From positions 186,001-250,000 of the forward strand of contig PEQK01000020.1 of assembly GCA_002786165.1 (NCBI GenBank): a stretch of DNA of 64,000 bases, in the 5' to 3' direction. Positions 47,462 through 57,201 of this stretch are shown here, piece by piece. The notes beneath the pieces were generated by a model. The model saw only the letters and a program-made list of their open reading frames with translations, was not told where the DNA came from and did no database searches. The position numbers were made by a program, and so were the translations under genes. Position 1 is the stretch's first letter. Each line of letters opens with the position of its first letter. The stretch is from Legionella sp. GTDB taxonomy: Bacteria > Pseudomonadota > Gammaproteobacteria > Legionellales > Legionellaceae.

Positions 47462-48382
47462 ATGAATATTTTGATCGCAGGTGCTTCTGGGTTTGTTGGG
47501 CAATGCCTCGTTGAAGCTTTACAACAAGAGCATCACATTACTGTATTAGGCCGTAGTCAGCAGACATTACAGGATGTGTTTTTAAATACCATTAAGCATT
47601 GTACTTGGAATGAGTTATATACTTTGAATCCGCATGAGTATGACGTGATCATTAATCTGTGTGGTCATAACATTGCTGCTTCAAGATGGACTGAAGATAT
47701 TAAGCAAAAAATAATTGATTCTCGTGTTACTACTAGTCAAACATTGAGTCAATGGATCATGAGCCGACAAGCAAAACCACGTTTTTTATGTGCCAATGCG
47801 GTTGGTATTTATGGGTTGCAAGACAACGGCGAGTTACGCTCATTGGATGAGGATAGCTTTATTGATCTAGAACACCCATGCGATTATATGAGTGACATAG
47901 GAATACGCTGGCAAAACGCGCTGCAACCTCTGATAGAATATGGTGTATCCGTGACAACGCTGCGGTTTGGCGTGGTATTAAAAAAACATCAAGGGATGTT
48001 AAAAAAGCTTTTTTTAAGTTTTTATTGCGGGTTAGGGAGTGTGGTAGGCGAGGGCACTCAAATGATATCTTGGATTCATATAGAAGATTTGGTGAACGCC
48101 ATTATTTTTTTACTACAACGGCCTGAATTATCAGGGGCATTCAATCTCACTTCTCCAAAACCTGTCACTCAGGCAGAGTTTTCACATACATTAGCTCATG
48201 TCATGCATCGGCCTTTGTTTTTAAAAATGCCGGCAATGGTGATTCGTTGGTTATTTGGAGAAATGGGCGAATGCTTATTGCTCAAAGGACAACGCGTTGT
48301 ACCCAAACGATTGTTGGATGCTGGATATGTATTTCATTATCCTGAATTAAAAAACGCATTGCATCGGGAATTTGGGTCCTGA
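47462..48382 (+). CDS. NAD-dependent epimerase, TIGR01777/YfcH family
   Basis: Extended short-chain dehydrogenase of the SDR39U1/YfcH group. The 306-residue product has the nucleotide loop IAGASGFVGQCLVEAL, NLCGHNIAASRWTEDIKQKI with the family's A-x-x-R-W-T box, CANAVGIYG, and the C-terminal DUF1731-like region KGQRVVPKRLLDAGYVFHYP. Its physiological substrate is unknown in all bacteria. In this window it sits between a secreted pair and ccmC. Confidence 0.88.
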   Translation: MNILIAGASGFVGQCLVEALQQEHHITVLGRSQQTLQDVFLNTIKHCTWNELYTLNPHEYDVIINLCGHNIAASRWTEDIKQKIIDSRVTTSQTLSQWIMSRQAKPRFLCANAVGIYGLQDNGELRSLDEDSFIDLEHPCDYMSDIGIRWQNALQPLIEYGVSVTTLRFGVVLKKHQGMLKKLFLSFYCGLGSVVGEGTQMISWIHIEDLVNAIIFLLQRPELSGAFNLTSPKPVTQAEFSHTLAHVMHRPLFLKMPAMVIRWLFGEMGECLLLKGQRVVPKRLLDAGYVFHYPELKNALHREFGS

Positions 48383-48476
48383 AGCATATTAGAGCAGATG
48401 TCGATGCAAAAATGCCTGATTTTGTCCGCAAGACATGATAAAATCCCGGTTCATTAAACTGTCCTGATTCTTTTCT

Positions 48477-49220
48477 ATGTGGAAAATCCTACATCAAATA
48501 GCCTCTCCAAAACGGTTTTATGAATTGACTGCTCGTTGGCATCGTTGGCTGGGATTGGCCATGATGTTGTTTTTAAGCGTCGGTATCGTTTGGGGATTGT
48601 TCTTTGCGCCTGCTGATTACCAGCAAGGAGACGCATTTCGTTTGATCTATGTTCATGTACCCTGCGCTATGTGGTCCATGAGCGTTTATATTGGCATGGG
48701 TGTCTTAGCCATTTTGTTGTTGGTTTGGCGAATCAAGCTGGCTGGTTTGATGTTATTGATGAGTGCGCAAATTGGGGCTTGGCTTGCCTGTTTGGCTTTG
48801 ATCACAGGTAGTCTTTGGGGCAAGCCCATGTGGGGTACCTGGTGGGTCTGGGACGCGCGATTGACCTCCGAATTGATTTTGTTTTTTTTGTATATGGGCA
48901 TTTTGTCGATTGGGTATGCCTATGACAATTCCGAACGTGCTGACCGAATGGCTGCTATTTTAACCTTAGTCGGGTTGGTCGATTTACCGATCATTCATTA
49001 TTCTGTCTATTGGTGGTCCACGTTGCATCAAGGTGCGACTTTGTCTTTATTTGCCAAGCCTAAAATCCATGCCAGCATGGCCTATCCTTTGTGGATGATG
49101 TTGATAGGGGTGGGTTTATACTGCGTCTGGTTGATTTTTTATAAAACCCGCTCTGAATTATTGTGGCGAGAGCATCGCCAATCTTGGGTTAAAACTGTTT
49201 TAGAAAAGGATGCATCATGA
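48477..49220 (+). CDS. ccmC: Heme exporter protein CcmC
   Basis: Heme-handling membrane protein that attaches heme to CcmE. The 247-residue product has six predicted segments and the tryptophan-rich heme-handling motif WGTWWVWDARLTSELILFF, with conserved histidines in IYVHVPCAM and HYSVYWWSTLHQ. It restarts the ccm operon after the three inserted genes and overlaps ccmD by ATGA. Confidence 0.95.
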   Translation: MWKILHQIASPKRFYELTARWHRWLGLAMMLFLSVGIVWGLFFAPADYQQGDAFRLIYVHVPCAMWSMSVYIGMGVLAILLLVWRIKLAGLMLLMSAQIGAWLACLALITGSLWGKPMWGTWWVWDARLTSELILFFLYMGILSIGYAYDNSERADRMAAILTLVGLVDLPIIHYSVYWWSTLHQGATLSLFAKPKIHASMAYPLWMMLIGVGLYCVWLIFYKTRSELLWREHRQSWVKTVLEKDAS

Positions 49221-49366
49221 ATAAATTGTTGATGCATGGGTATGGTCTGTATGTTTGGCCCGCTTATGCAATGGTTCTGGGTGCTTTGGCCTATAATGGG
49301 TTGCGTGCGCGCTGGCGCTCTAAGCAAGTGTTTCGCCATTTAATCCAATGGTTGTATAGCAAGTGA
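49217..49366 (+). CDS. ccmD: Heme exporter small subunit CcmD
   Basis: A 49-residue protein with one membrane segment ([16 protein letters not shown]) and a basic tail ([12 protein letters not shown]), as expected of CcmD, which stabilises CcmC-CcmE contact. ATG overlaps the ccmC stop and its TGA overlaps the GTG of ccmE, so it is translationally coupled on both sides. Short, but position, length and charge pattern are convincing. Confidence 0.88.
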   Translation: MNKLLMHGYGLYVWPAYAMVLGALAYNGLRARWRSKQVFRHLIQWLYSK

Positions 49367-49800
49367 GTATGCATCCCATCCGCCGTCGCAAATTAAAATT
49401 AATTGTGCTGTTTTTGGGCTTATTTGCACTGATTTGCGGTTTGATCCTCTATGCATTGCGTCAAAACATCAGTTTGTTTTATACCCCGACCCAAATTGCT
49501 TTGGGAGAAGCACCGCTGAATCATCCTATTCGTGTGGGTGGGATGGTGGTGCTGCATTCTGTCATCCGTGATAAAAAAGGCTTGGGTGTGCATTTTAAAT
49601 TGACGGATTATGAGCATACCGTGACTGTATTTTATCAAGGTATTTTGCCGGATTTGTTTCGAGAAGGTCAAGGGATCGTCACGCAAGGTGTGTTAAAACG
49701 AGATGCATATGTTGAGGCGACCCAAGTATTGGCCAAACATGATGAAAACTATATGCCCCCCGAAGTGAAATCGGCTCTAAAAAGGAAAACCACGCTATGA
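49363..49800 (+). CDS. ccmE: Periplasmic heme chaperone CcmE
   Basis: Binds heme covalently and passes it to CcmF/H. The 145-residue product has an N-terminal anchor ([20 protein letters not shown]), an OB-fold domain ([24 protein letters not shown]) and the heme-binding H126 in [14 protein letters not shown] 49363 overlaps the ccmD stop (GTGA); ATG 49369 two codons later is an alternative start. Confidence 0.94.
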   Translation: MSMHPIRRRKLKLIVLFLGLFALICGLILYALRQNISLFYTPTQIALGEAPLNHPIRVGGMVVLHSVIRDKKGLGVHFKLTDYEHTVTVFYQGILPDLFREGQGIVTQGVLKRDAYVEATQVLAKHDENYMPPEVKSALKRKTTL

Positions 49801-51731
49801 TCGCTGAGATCGGAGTTTATGCTTTGTGTTGGGCTTTATTATGTTCCTTGCTTTTAGTAGTGGTACCTACAGTTGGGCTATGGAAACAAAAAAGCGATTG
49901 GATGAATGCCGCAGATTGGTATGTCAAAGGACAATTTGTTTTTATTGCTTTGTCTTATGTCTGTTTGTCGTTGTGCTTTTTACGAGATGATTTTACCGTT
50001 GTGTATGTTTTAACAAATTCGAGCGTAACCCTACCTTGGTTTTATAAACTTTGTGCGGTATGGGGTGGGCATGAAGGCTCAATGTTGCTTTGGGTTGCCA
50101 TTTTATCTTTATGGACCTTGGCCGTGTCATTGGCCAGTCCTTATTTAGAGCCTGCCATTCGGGTGCGTGTGTTGGTGGTACTAGGGGCTTTGAGTGCTGG
50201 ATTTATTGTTTTTATTTTGATGACATCAAATCCTTTTATGCGACAATTTGTGCTTTTAAAAACCCAAGGTCGTGATTTGAATCCTGTGCTCCAAGATTTA
50301 GGATTTTTATTTCATCCCCCTATGTTGTACATGGGATATGTTGGATTTGCGGTAGCATTTGCGTTTGCAATAGCCGCACTGTGGCTAGGTCGAATGGAAG
50401 GGGCTTGGGCCAAATCGTTACGCCCCTGGACGATGGCGGCCTGGTGTTGTTTGACTCTGGGTATTACTTTGGGAAGTTGGTGGGCCTATCGGGAGTTGGG
50501 TTGGGGCGGTTGGTGGTTTTGGGATCCTGTAGAAAATGCGTCTTTTATGCCATGGCTTGTAGGTACCGCACTGATGCATGCTTTGATTGTGGTTGAGAAG
50601 CGTAACCAATTTGTGTCATGGACCTTATTATTGGCTATTGCCGGATTTTCTTTGAGTTTGGTCGGTACATTCTTAGTACGCTCTGGTGTACTGACTTCAG
50701 TACATGCTTTTGCCGTTGATCCGCTGCGTGGTGCCTACATTTTGGCTTTTCTGGGCGTGGTTATCGGCGGTTCTTTATTATTATTTGCTTGCCGCGCACA
50801 GAGTTTGTCGCGGCAAAATTTACCGGCATTTTTATCACGTGAAAGTGCGATGCTGCTTAATAATGTGTTTTTAGTGGTCATGATGTTGACCGTATTGTTA
50901 GGCACGGTGTACCCGTTGTTGGTGGATGGGTTGGGTTTGGGGAAAATATCGGTAGGCGCCCCTTATTTTAACCGAATATTTACCCTTTTAAGTGTACCGC
51001 TCTTAATCTTGATGGCATTGGGGCTGCACGTTCATTGGCAACAAGATAACATCCGCCGTGTACTTCGAGTCCTTGCCTGGACGATTATTCTTGGCTTGGT
51101 TTTACCGGTGTTATTTTTATTGGGATGCAATAAAGCAATATATGGCACGACATTGCTGGGATTAACGGTATCTTTTTGGGTGATTTTATCCACTATTGAA
51201 ATGGTGAGACAGCGTATTTTACGTATCAAAACGGGCAAAAAATTAAGTCGAGCTTTTTTAGGTATGGTGCTAGCCCATTTGGGTATGGCAGTTTCCGTGA
51301 TTGGCATTACAATTTCCACCGGCTATGGTTTAGAAGATGATGTGAAAATGAAGCCTGGTGACTATGCCTTACTATCAGGGTATAACATTCAATTTTTACA
51401 AGATAGGCCTTTACAGGGACCCAATTATCATGGGACTCGTGCAACCTTTGCTATTCAACACGGGTCGCATCGCGTGATGATCTATCCTGAAAAACGTATT
51501 TATGATGTGGGCAAAATGCCAATGACTGAGTCAGCCATTGATGTGACGCCTTTTCGCGATATTTATTTGGCATTGGGTGAGCCTTTGGATGAGCATGCTT
51601 GGTCGGTGCGCATGTACTACAAACCTTTTGTGCGTTGGATTTGGGCTGGCGGTGTGATGATGTTTTTGGGGGGGCTGATTGCTTTACTCGATCGTCGTTA
51701 CTATGTAAAACCCTCTGGATTGTTGCCATGA
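49797..51731 (+). CDS. ccmF: Cytochrome c heme lyase subunit CcmF
   Basis: Large membrane subunit of the heme lyase. The 644-residue product has about 15 segments, the heme motif [19 protein letters not shown], and the family blocks [18 protein letters not shown] and [10 protein letters not shown]-like region near residue 520 ([19 protein letters not shown]). ATGA overlaps join it to ccmE and ccmG. Confidence 0.96.
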   Translation: MIAEIGVYALCWALLCSLLLVVVPTVGLWKQKSDWMNAADWYVKGQFVFIALSYVCLSLCFLRDDFTVVYVLTNSSVTLPWFYKLCAVWGGHEGSMLLWVAILSLWTLAVSLASPYLEPAIRVRVLVVLGALSAGFIVFILMTSNPFMRQFVLLKTQGRDLNPVLQDLGFLFHPPMLYMGYVGFAVAFAFAIAALWLGRMEGAWAKSLRPWTMAAWCCLTLGITLGSWWAYRELGWGGWWFWDPVENASFMPWLVGTALMHALIVVEKRNQFVSWTLLLAIAGFSLSLVGTFLVRSGVLTSVHAFAVDPLRGAYILAFLGVVIGGSLLLFACRAQSLSRQNLPAFLSRESAMLLNNVFLVVMMLTVLLGTVYPLLVDGLGLGKISVGAPYFNRIFTLLSVPLLILMALGLHVHWQQDNIRRVLRVLAWTIILGLVLPVLFLLGCNKAIYGTTLLGLTVSFWVILSTIEMVRQRILRIKTGKKLSRAFLGMVLAHLGMAVSVIGITISTGYGLEDDVKMKPGDYALLSGYNIQFLQDRPLQGPNYHGTRATFAIQHGSHRVMIYPEKRIYDVGKMPMTESAIDVTPFRDIYLALGEPLDEHAWSVRMYYKPFVRWIWAGGVMMFLGGLIALLDRRYYVKPSGLLP

Positions 51732-52261
51732 AAACTAAGATTTGGCGTTTGATGCCGTTGTTGATGTTTGGTCTTTTGGTGGCTTTTTTTTGGCGAGGAT
51801 TATCGCTTGACCCGCAACGAGTACCAGCTGCAAAAATGGGTCAATCGCTTCCTGTTTTTGATTTGCCCTCTTTATTAGACCCACAAACGCAACGTTTCAC
51901 CCCTCAATTGATGCAAGGCCATCAATCGTTATTGATCGTGTGGGCCAGTTGGTGTGAAGCATGTCAGGAAGAACAATTGTTTTTAGAAGAGTTGTCTCAA
52001 CAAGGTGTGCGATTATACGGGCTTAATTATAAGGATGATCCCCTCGCAGCACGACAGTGGTTAAAGGATTGGGGAAACCCTTATCAAGCGATTGGCATGG
52101 ATAGACGAGGTAAGCTGGCGATGGATTTGGGCGTGTATGGTGCACCTGAAGCGTATTTGGTAGATGACCATGGGGTGATTCAATATCGACATGCGGGAGC
52201 TTTGACGCCGGATGTTTGGCAACGAGATTTTTTACCGCGAATGACAAAATTGAGGGGGTAA
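51728..52261 (+). CDS. ccmG: Thiol:disulfide interchange protein CcmG/DsbE
   Basis: Membrane-anchored thioredoxin-like reductant of apocytochrome c and CcmH. The 177-residue product has an N-terminal anchor (LMPLLMFGLLVAFFW), the active site WASWCEACQEE (C76, C79), GLNYKDDP and the cis-Pro region GVYGAPEAYLVDD. The ATG overlaps the ccmF stop, which decides this start over a longer frame that runs through ccmF. Confidence 0.95.
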   Translation: MKTKIWRLMPLLMFGLLVAFFWRGLSLDPQRVPAAKMGQSLPVFDLPSLLDPQTQRFTPQLMQGHQSLLIVWASWCEACQEEQLFLEELSQQGVRLYGLNYKDDPLAARQWLKDWGNPYQAIGMDRRGKLAMDLGVYGAPEAYLVDDHGVIQYRHAGALTPDVWQRDFLPRMTKLRG

Positions 52262-52262
52262 G

Positions 52263-52658
52263 ATGCCGCGTTTATGGATGGTGATCCTCATGGTGATTTG
52301 GTTACCCACAAGTTGGGCGAGTACGCCGCGTTATCCTTTTGAAACAGCCAGTCAGCAAGCACAATTTCAAGCGTTGTTGCATGATTTACGTTGTCCTGTT
52401 TGTCAAAATCAAGATTTGGCGGATTCAAATGCTGATATTGCTGCGGATTTGCGGCAAGAGGTTTATCAATTGGTGGTGGCTCATAAAAGTGATCAAGATA
52501 TCGTGCATTATTTGACGGCACGTTATGGAGACTTTATTTTGTTTAAACCCTCATTGACGATGACCACGAGTATTTTATGGTTTGGTCCCCTGATCTTATT
52601 AGTGATCGGATTGGGTTTATTTGCATTGACTTGTATTCGTAGAGAACGCCATGAATAA
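52263..52658 (+). CDS. ccmH: Cytochrome c maturation protein CcmH
   Basis: Thiol-redox subunit of the heme lyase. The 131-residue product has a signal peptide, the motif LRCPVCQNQ (C44, C47), then SNADIAADLRQEVYQLV and YGDFILFKP, and one C-terminal membrane segment. The short form without the TPR domain; that domain is the separate next gene ccmI. Confidence 0.95.
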   Translation: MPRLWMVILMVIWLPTSWASTPRYPFETASQQAQFQALLHDLRCPVCQNQDLADSNADIAADLRQEVYQLVVAHKSDQDIVHYLTARYGDFILFKPSLTMTTSILWFGPLILLVIGLGLFALTCIRRERHE

Positions 52659-53307
52659 TTGGTTTTGGGGTTTGGCAGTTTTATTATTGACCATTGGAGC
52701 GATTGCGCTTGTATTTTGGCCGTTGCGCCGGCAACGGCATGCTTGGTTACTGGGTCCAATATTGCTCGTCTGTGTTGGGATGATGTACTGGCATTGGGGC
52801 TCATGGTCTGGTGTATGGGCTTATGAGCAACAACAAAAACAGCAACAAAAAGCACAAGCTTTATTGCGTACTATTAAGAGTCCAGACGCATTGATTCAAA
52901 GGTTGCAAGCACATTTGGCCGTTCATCCGCGCGCCGCGAAAGGCTGGTATTTATTAGGACGTTTATACGCCAGTCAGCATCGATGGCAAGACTCATTAGA
53001 TGCGTTTTCAAAAGCGTACGAGATAAAACCCACGGATGAATCTATTTCTATTAACTATGCCCAGGGATTATTTGCTCGTCAAAATCCGCAACAAGATGCT
53101 GAGGCCAGAAAAATTTTAATCACAGTATTAAAGCGTCATCCTCAGCAAATGGATGCTCTTGCCATGCTGGCCATCGATGCCCAAACACATCATGATCGGC
53201 AAGGTGCGCTGGACTATTGGCAACGGCTGTTGCCATTGGTACCACAACATTCTGAAGAAGCAAATGTCATTCGTAAATCGATTGTGAGATTAAAAGCACA
53301 GCCCTAG
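52651..53307 (+). CDS. ccmI: Cytochrome c maturation TPR protein CcmI (short form)
   Basis: Presents apocytochrome c to the heme lyase. Two N-terminal membrane segments (about 5-22 and 31-47) with a basic loop between them, followed by a coiled linker (QQQKQQQKAQALL) and TPR-type helices (AAKGWYLLGRLYASQHRWQD, AKILITVLKRHPQQMDALAM). At 218 residues it lacks the long C-terminal domain of Pseudomonas CcmI. Last gene of the operon; its stop codon shares a base with a palindromic repeat that probably ends the transcript. Confidence 0.88.
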   Translation: MNNWFWGLAVLLLTIGAIALVFWPLRRQRHAWLLGPILLVCVGMMYWHWGSWSGVWAYEQQQKQQQKAQALLRTIKSPDALIQRLQAHLAVHPRAAKGWYLLGRLYASQHRWQDSLDAFSKAYEIKPTDESISINYAQGLFARQNPQQDAEARKILITVLKRHPQQMDALAMLAIDAQTHHDRQGALDYWQRLLPLVPQHSEEANVIRKSIVRLKAQP

Positions 53308-53341
53308 TAGCCTTGATGCAACGAAGTGTCATCAAGGCTAC
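53307..53341. repeat. Dispersed palindromic repeat, locus 7 (single hairpin)
   Basis: GTAGCCTTGATG (53307-53318) pairs perfectly with CATCAAGGCTAC (53330-53341), 12-bp stem, 11-base loop. Its first base is the last base of the ccmI stop codon and it separates the convergent ccmI and chitinase genes. AAAAAG follows. Confidence 0.9.
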
Positions 53342-53359
53342 AAAAAGAGGCCAAGGCAA

Positions 53360-55699
53360 TTATTTGCAAATCCCATTGATCACACAAGGTTTCAATTCTT
53401 TTGCAAATTTGAATCCGTTGTTTTGATCATAAGTGACTTCCCAATTAAACACTCCCCCAATATTGCCGAAGGCTTTGGGAGGGAGATATGTACCGCAACT
53501 TGTTGCGTCTGCAGCAGCGGTTTTTAAACATTCAATAGCGCGTATAATGGTCGAAGTTGGTACCGCATCTCGTCCGTCACTGTCCCCACTGGCGTTAGGA
53601 GCAGGATATCCAAGGACCACTTGTGAAGGATTAAGGTAACTGATGTAGGGTTGAAAGCCTGTTGCACGACCATCTTCTAACGTTGCAGGCCAGTCCGCTA
53701 ATAAATCTGTGGCCATGGCCACTGAGAAATTAGGGGTATTGGTTTCTGTTTGGCTGTAGCACACTTGGTCAATACCGTATGCACACCCTGTGTTGTAGAG
53801 TTGAATGCCTACCCAAGCTAATGAGTGATAGGTTTGCATGATCAACGACGCGTAATTGCCCCATGTTTTATCAAACCCAGCGGTGGCTGAAACATTGGCA
53901 ACTTGAGGCGCCAATGTGATCAGTAAGGCGGGGTTTTGACTGTACATGGTATTAATAATATTTGCCAATACCGCGATATCTCCTTGAGGTTGTGTAAATG
54001 TACCCGATGGGATGAAGTCCTGTTCAATATCAATATCGAATCCATCAAACCCATATTCTGAGAAGAGTTGTTGCAGTGAGCTGATGAAGGTTTGTTTAAA
54101 CACTTCAGCAGAGGGCGCTGCACTTAGAATTTGATGAAAACTAACGGTGGTATTTGGTATGCTTGTCGATGCGCCGCCCAAAGACAAAATAACTTTGATA
54201 TTTGCTTGATGGAGTTGTTGAATATACTCTGCAGTGACAGTGTCAAAAGCTGAGACAATGGCACCTGGCGTCGTGGTGCTAAACACCCCGAACGCTACCA
54301 TAATATGGGTGTAGCCTGCGTCTGCAAGAGATTGGGCAGAAGGGGGTGTTTTCCAACCAGGTAGGTACCCAATGATACGACCACTGGTGGTGCTGGCTTT
54401 AGAAAATGTAATAGTCTCGTTTGCATCCGCACTGGCAGTCAAAGGTTGTAAAGAAAAGCTAGGGGAATAACCAGTTACAGGATCAATTTGAACAGTATAA
54501 ATACTGCCTTCCGATAACATCAAAGTCCCTGTACCATTGCCGTTACTGACATCAATGCTTTGAACGATCGGTGCAGTATTATTATTTGGTTTTAGTGTGA
54601 TGTTTAAAGAAGTGACTGTAGTCGGTGCTCCTTTGATGTTAAAGGTTACCGAGTTTTGCGCGACCTGAGCGCATTGATAGGACAATTGGGTGATAGCCGA
54701 GTTTTGGGGATTAGCGACCACCGTTTGAGGGTTAAACTTGGCTATACAATGGCTACCATTAAAGTTAATGTCTGCAGTTGAAAACCCGTAGGTACTGTCG
54801 CTGACCAATTGAGAAATGGGTGTGGATGCATTCCATGCAATGGTTTTAGAGACAGCGTTACCATTGGGTACTTGTGAGATCAACACAGATGGCGTAGCCG
54901 TGTAACCACTCAATCCTGCGGGTAATGCTTGTGATTTAATGACTATATTTCCTGTTTGTTGTGTCACGGCCGTATACGTAATATTGGAACTGGCAGTCTT
55001 GTTCTTTTCTACATTGACGGTGTTTGCTGAGGCAATACCTTGATAGCTTTTACCAGAAGCATCAGCAATGGTTTCAGGTGTGATGCCATAACTCCCCGCT
55101 GCCAAATGATTTAAGATTTTGGTGCTGGCCCAAGGTAATTGGATATCATCTAGTACTTGGCCATTGAAGCTCATATGTACAGTAACGTACGCTTGATGGA
55201 TAGTGTCAGGTTTGGATGTTTTGTTGATGAGTTGTAATGTGCCTGTGGCACCTACAACCGGCGTTTGTAAATAGACATTTGTAGTTCCGGAGAGTTGATC
55301 GGCTGAATTGCTACCGTAGGTGATTTGAAAAGAAGAGCCCACGGGAAGGATGCTACTACTACCACTATAAGAAGGGAAATGTAAACTCAATGTAGATAAA
55401 AAACTACCGTCCGATTGGCTTTGAGAGCTAATGTTCAAAGCATTGTCGGGATAAGACAAAGGAGAAAAATCACCCCAAAAGGTGGTGTCTAATGCAGTAG
55501 TGCTTTTGAATGTGATGGTTGCATCTTGAAAATCAATGGCCTTGTCACAATGATTGGTGAGTTTTAAGGTGACTGATTTCCAGTAAGCATCTCCACTGGT
55601 GTTAAATTGTGACTCAATGCAGGCGGTAGGGGTGGCAGCTGCCATGACGGCTTGTGATGTGGTGATGAATGCGCCAAAGCATAATGTAGAAAACTTCAT
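53360..55699 (-). CDS. Secreted multidomain GH18 chitinase, ChiA-like
   Basis: Hydrolyses beta-1,4-N-acetylglucosamine polymers. The 779-residue product has a signal peptide (1-21), an N-terminal carbohydrate-binding-like domain (about 25-145: VTLKLTNHCDKAIDF, WGDFSP), two or three beta-rich domains (about 150-435), and a C-terminal GH18 barrel (440-775) with GYLPGWKTPP, LSLGGAS and the catalytic DGFDIDIE (D552, D555, D557, general acid E559). Size and order resemble L. pneumophila ChiA, a type II-secreted chitinase that promotes survival in the lung; export route here is inferred. AAGGA lies eight bases before the start. Confidence 0.92.
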   Translation of the reverse strand: MKFSTLCFGAFITTSQAVMAAATPTACIESQFNTSGDAYWKSVTLKLTNHCDKAIDFQDATITFKSTTALDTTFWGDFSPLSYPDNALNISSQSQSDGSFLSTLSLHFPSYSGSSSILPVGSSFQITYGSNSADQLSGTTNVYLQTPVVGATGTLQLINKTSKPDTIHQAYVTVHMSFNGQVLDDIQLPWASTKILNHLAAGSYGITPETIADASGKSYQGIASANTVNVEKNKTASSNITYTAVTQQTGNIVIKSQALPAGLSGYTATPSVLISQVPNGNAVSKTIAWNASTPISQLVSDSTYGFSTADINFNGSHCIAKFNPQTVVANPQNSAITQLSYQCAQVAQNSVTFNIKGAPTTVTSLNITLKPNNNTAPIVQSIDVSNGNGTGTLMLSEGSIYTVQIDPVTGYSPSFSLQPLTASADANETITFSKASTTSGRIIGYLPGWKTPPSAQSLADAGYTHIMVAFGVFSTTTPGAIVSAFDTVTAEYIQQLHQANIKVILSLGGASTSIPNTTVSFHQILSAAPSAEVFKQTFISSLQQLFSEYGFDGFDIDIEQDFIPSGTFTQPQGDIAVLANIINTMYSQNPALLITLAPQVANVSATAGFDKTWGNYASLIMQTYHSLAWVGIQLYNTGCAYGIDQVCYSQTETNTPNFSVAMATDLLADWPATLEDGRATGFQPYISYLNPSQVVLGYPAPNASGDSDGRDAVPTSTIIRAIECLKTAAADATSCGTYLPPKAFGNIGGVFNWEVTYDQNNGFKFAKELKPCVINGICK

Positions 55700-55798
55700 A
55701 ATGGGGGTCCTTTTGAGTTTATCCTCTTTTTAATATAGCATAATTTGAACACATTGATTTTTATTATGCTTTTTGGGTAACCTCTCCTCTTGTGATCT

Positions 55799-56842
55799 TT
55801 AAGGATGCGGCCCAGCTTCTCCCTCGCTTTGATCGTCTGTTTTTCTTTTTTTATGTGTTTGAGGTTTGGGTGCGGCAGGTTTTATGCTCATGGGGGTTAA
55901 TGAGGGGGTGGGTTGCTGCACAGCAGGAGGTGATTTGACACGTTTTCGGGGATGCGTTTTTTTTGGCGTTGAAAGTCGCTCAGTGATCATCAGGGTGCTA
56001 GCATGTTCATGCTGATGTACGTGCGTCAGTTGTTCTGAGCCTGTGAGTGCATTTTGAATGTTATTTAGTTGAGTATGTTGCTTTTGGAACGTAAAGCCAA
56101 ATTGTAAGCCGATGCCTCCAATGTTGACAAATAGCAAAGCCGTCAAGGCGACGGCAGGGATTCCAACCGGCGGAAACACGAGTGCAGCTAATGCAATTAA
56201 ACTGATCACAAGCATGATGCCATAAATAGCGTAAGACGCTGTATTGATTTTTTTATCAATCAGCAGATTAGAGTCGATATTTTGTTCGGGTAGAAATATA
56301 TCTATGTTGGGATACGTTTGTTGGAGAGTCCGGGTTTGTTCCTCACTCAATTCCCGGCTATCCGGACGCTCTTCTTCATCCCAATACTCATAGTGTGCCT
56401 GCCTGAAATCCAGACTTGCCAATCCTGCATCAATACCAGCATAGACCAAAGTGATAATGCCAACAGGTGGAAACACAAGGCCAACCAGCAAAGGCACCGT
56501 CAATAAGAATAGATCGACATTTGTTCTTTGATGTTGACTCCAATACGCAAAAAATGTTTTGGGTGGGGCCTTTAAATAGCCAGCACGTTGGTCTATGAAG
56601 GCTTGCAGCATTTTTTGTATTGCTTGATGGGTGGGATTGGTTGGATCTAAATAGGGGCTAATTAAAAAATCGATATTTCGTTGCGCAATTTCAAGTAATT
56701 CAGAGTTATTGGCATAGAGGATATGTATCAATTCTTTTTCAATCAATGGATGAATTTTTGGATGATTAGATAATTCTTTTAACAAACCCTCGCGACATTC
56801 TAAAGCCAGGGTGAGTTCTATTTGCATGCTCTCTTGGCTCAT
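55799..56842 (-). CDS. Unknown protein with two membrane hairpins and NLS-like basic tail; possible effector
   Basis: No family recognised. The 347-residue product has a helical acidic N-domain (1-95), a hydrophobic pair at about 108-145, a polar loop (147-200), a second pair at about 205-250, and a Pro/Lys-rich tail. The same octamer LVFPPVGI occurs in both hydrophobic pairs (122-129 and 221-228), pointing to an internal duplication. The tail has two basic clusters, KKTHPRKRVK (294-303) and HKKRK (330-334), with PTPSLTPMS between them and an acidic end DDQSEGEAG. This combination suits a membrane-inserting protein exposed to a host cell nucleus or nuclear envelope; that is inference. TAGGAG precedes the start. 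Last gene of the lysAC operon. Confidence 0.6.
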   Translation of the reverse strand: MSQESMQIELTLALECREGLLKELSNHPKIHPLIEKELIHILYANNSELLEIAQRNIDFLISPYLDPTNPTHQAIQKMLQAFIDQRAGYLKAPPKTFFAYWSQHQRTNVDLFLLTVPLLVGLVFPPVGIITLVYAGIDAGLASLDFRQAHYEYWDEEERPDSRELSEEQTRTLQQTYPNIDIFLPEQNIDSNLLIDKKINTASYAIYGIMLVISLIALAALVFPPVGIPAVALTALLFVNIGGIGLQFGFTFQKQHTQLNNIQNALTGSEQLTHVHQHEHASTLMITERLSTPKKTHPRKRVKSPPAVQQPTPSLTPMSIKPAAPKPQTHKKRKTDDQSEGEAGPHP

Positions 56843-56853
56843 GGTGATATCTC

Positions 56854-57201
56854 CTAGTACAACATGTAATAAACCAATAAGGCAACGCCGATGAGGGCAG
56901 CGAGTGGGTGAAGCACCAGCAGCAATTTAGGCATAGGTTTCTTACGCACATCAAAACTGAGCAGGGTTATGCCCCCTAACGCAGCTAATAGTAAGACGAC
57001 CACACTGGCAATCGGTTTGGCACCCGCATGTAACACGGTATAGGTGACCAAACAACTTAGGCCCAATATGGCAACCAATCCATGTAAAAATACAGCCGGT
57101 TTGAAGCTTGGGCGATCGCAAGCCAATTGAATAAAAACAATCAGTCCAAAAAATATAGCCAAGAAAAAAAATCCTAGCGCTAAGTACATTAAGTTTTGCA
57201 T
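56854..57201 (-). CDS. Small four-segment membrane protein, unknown function
   Basis: A 115-residue integral membrane protein with four hydrophobic segments (about 3-25, 35-55, 60-78 and 90-113) and short charged loops (DRPSFKP, FDVRKKPMPK). Histidines in the second and fourth segments (FLHGLV, VLHPLA) resemble small heme- or metal-linked membrane proteins, but no motif is decisive. ATG 57201 overlaps the stop of addA by 13 bases; a start at 57216 is possible. It is followed after 11 bases by the NLS-bearing unknown. Confidence 0.7.
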   Translation of the reverse strand: MQNLMYLALGFFFLAIFFGLIVFIQLACDRPSFKPAVFLHGLVAILGLSCLVTYTVLHAGAKPIASVVVLLLAALGGITLLSFDVRKKPMPKLLLVLHPLAALIGVALLVYYMLY

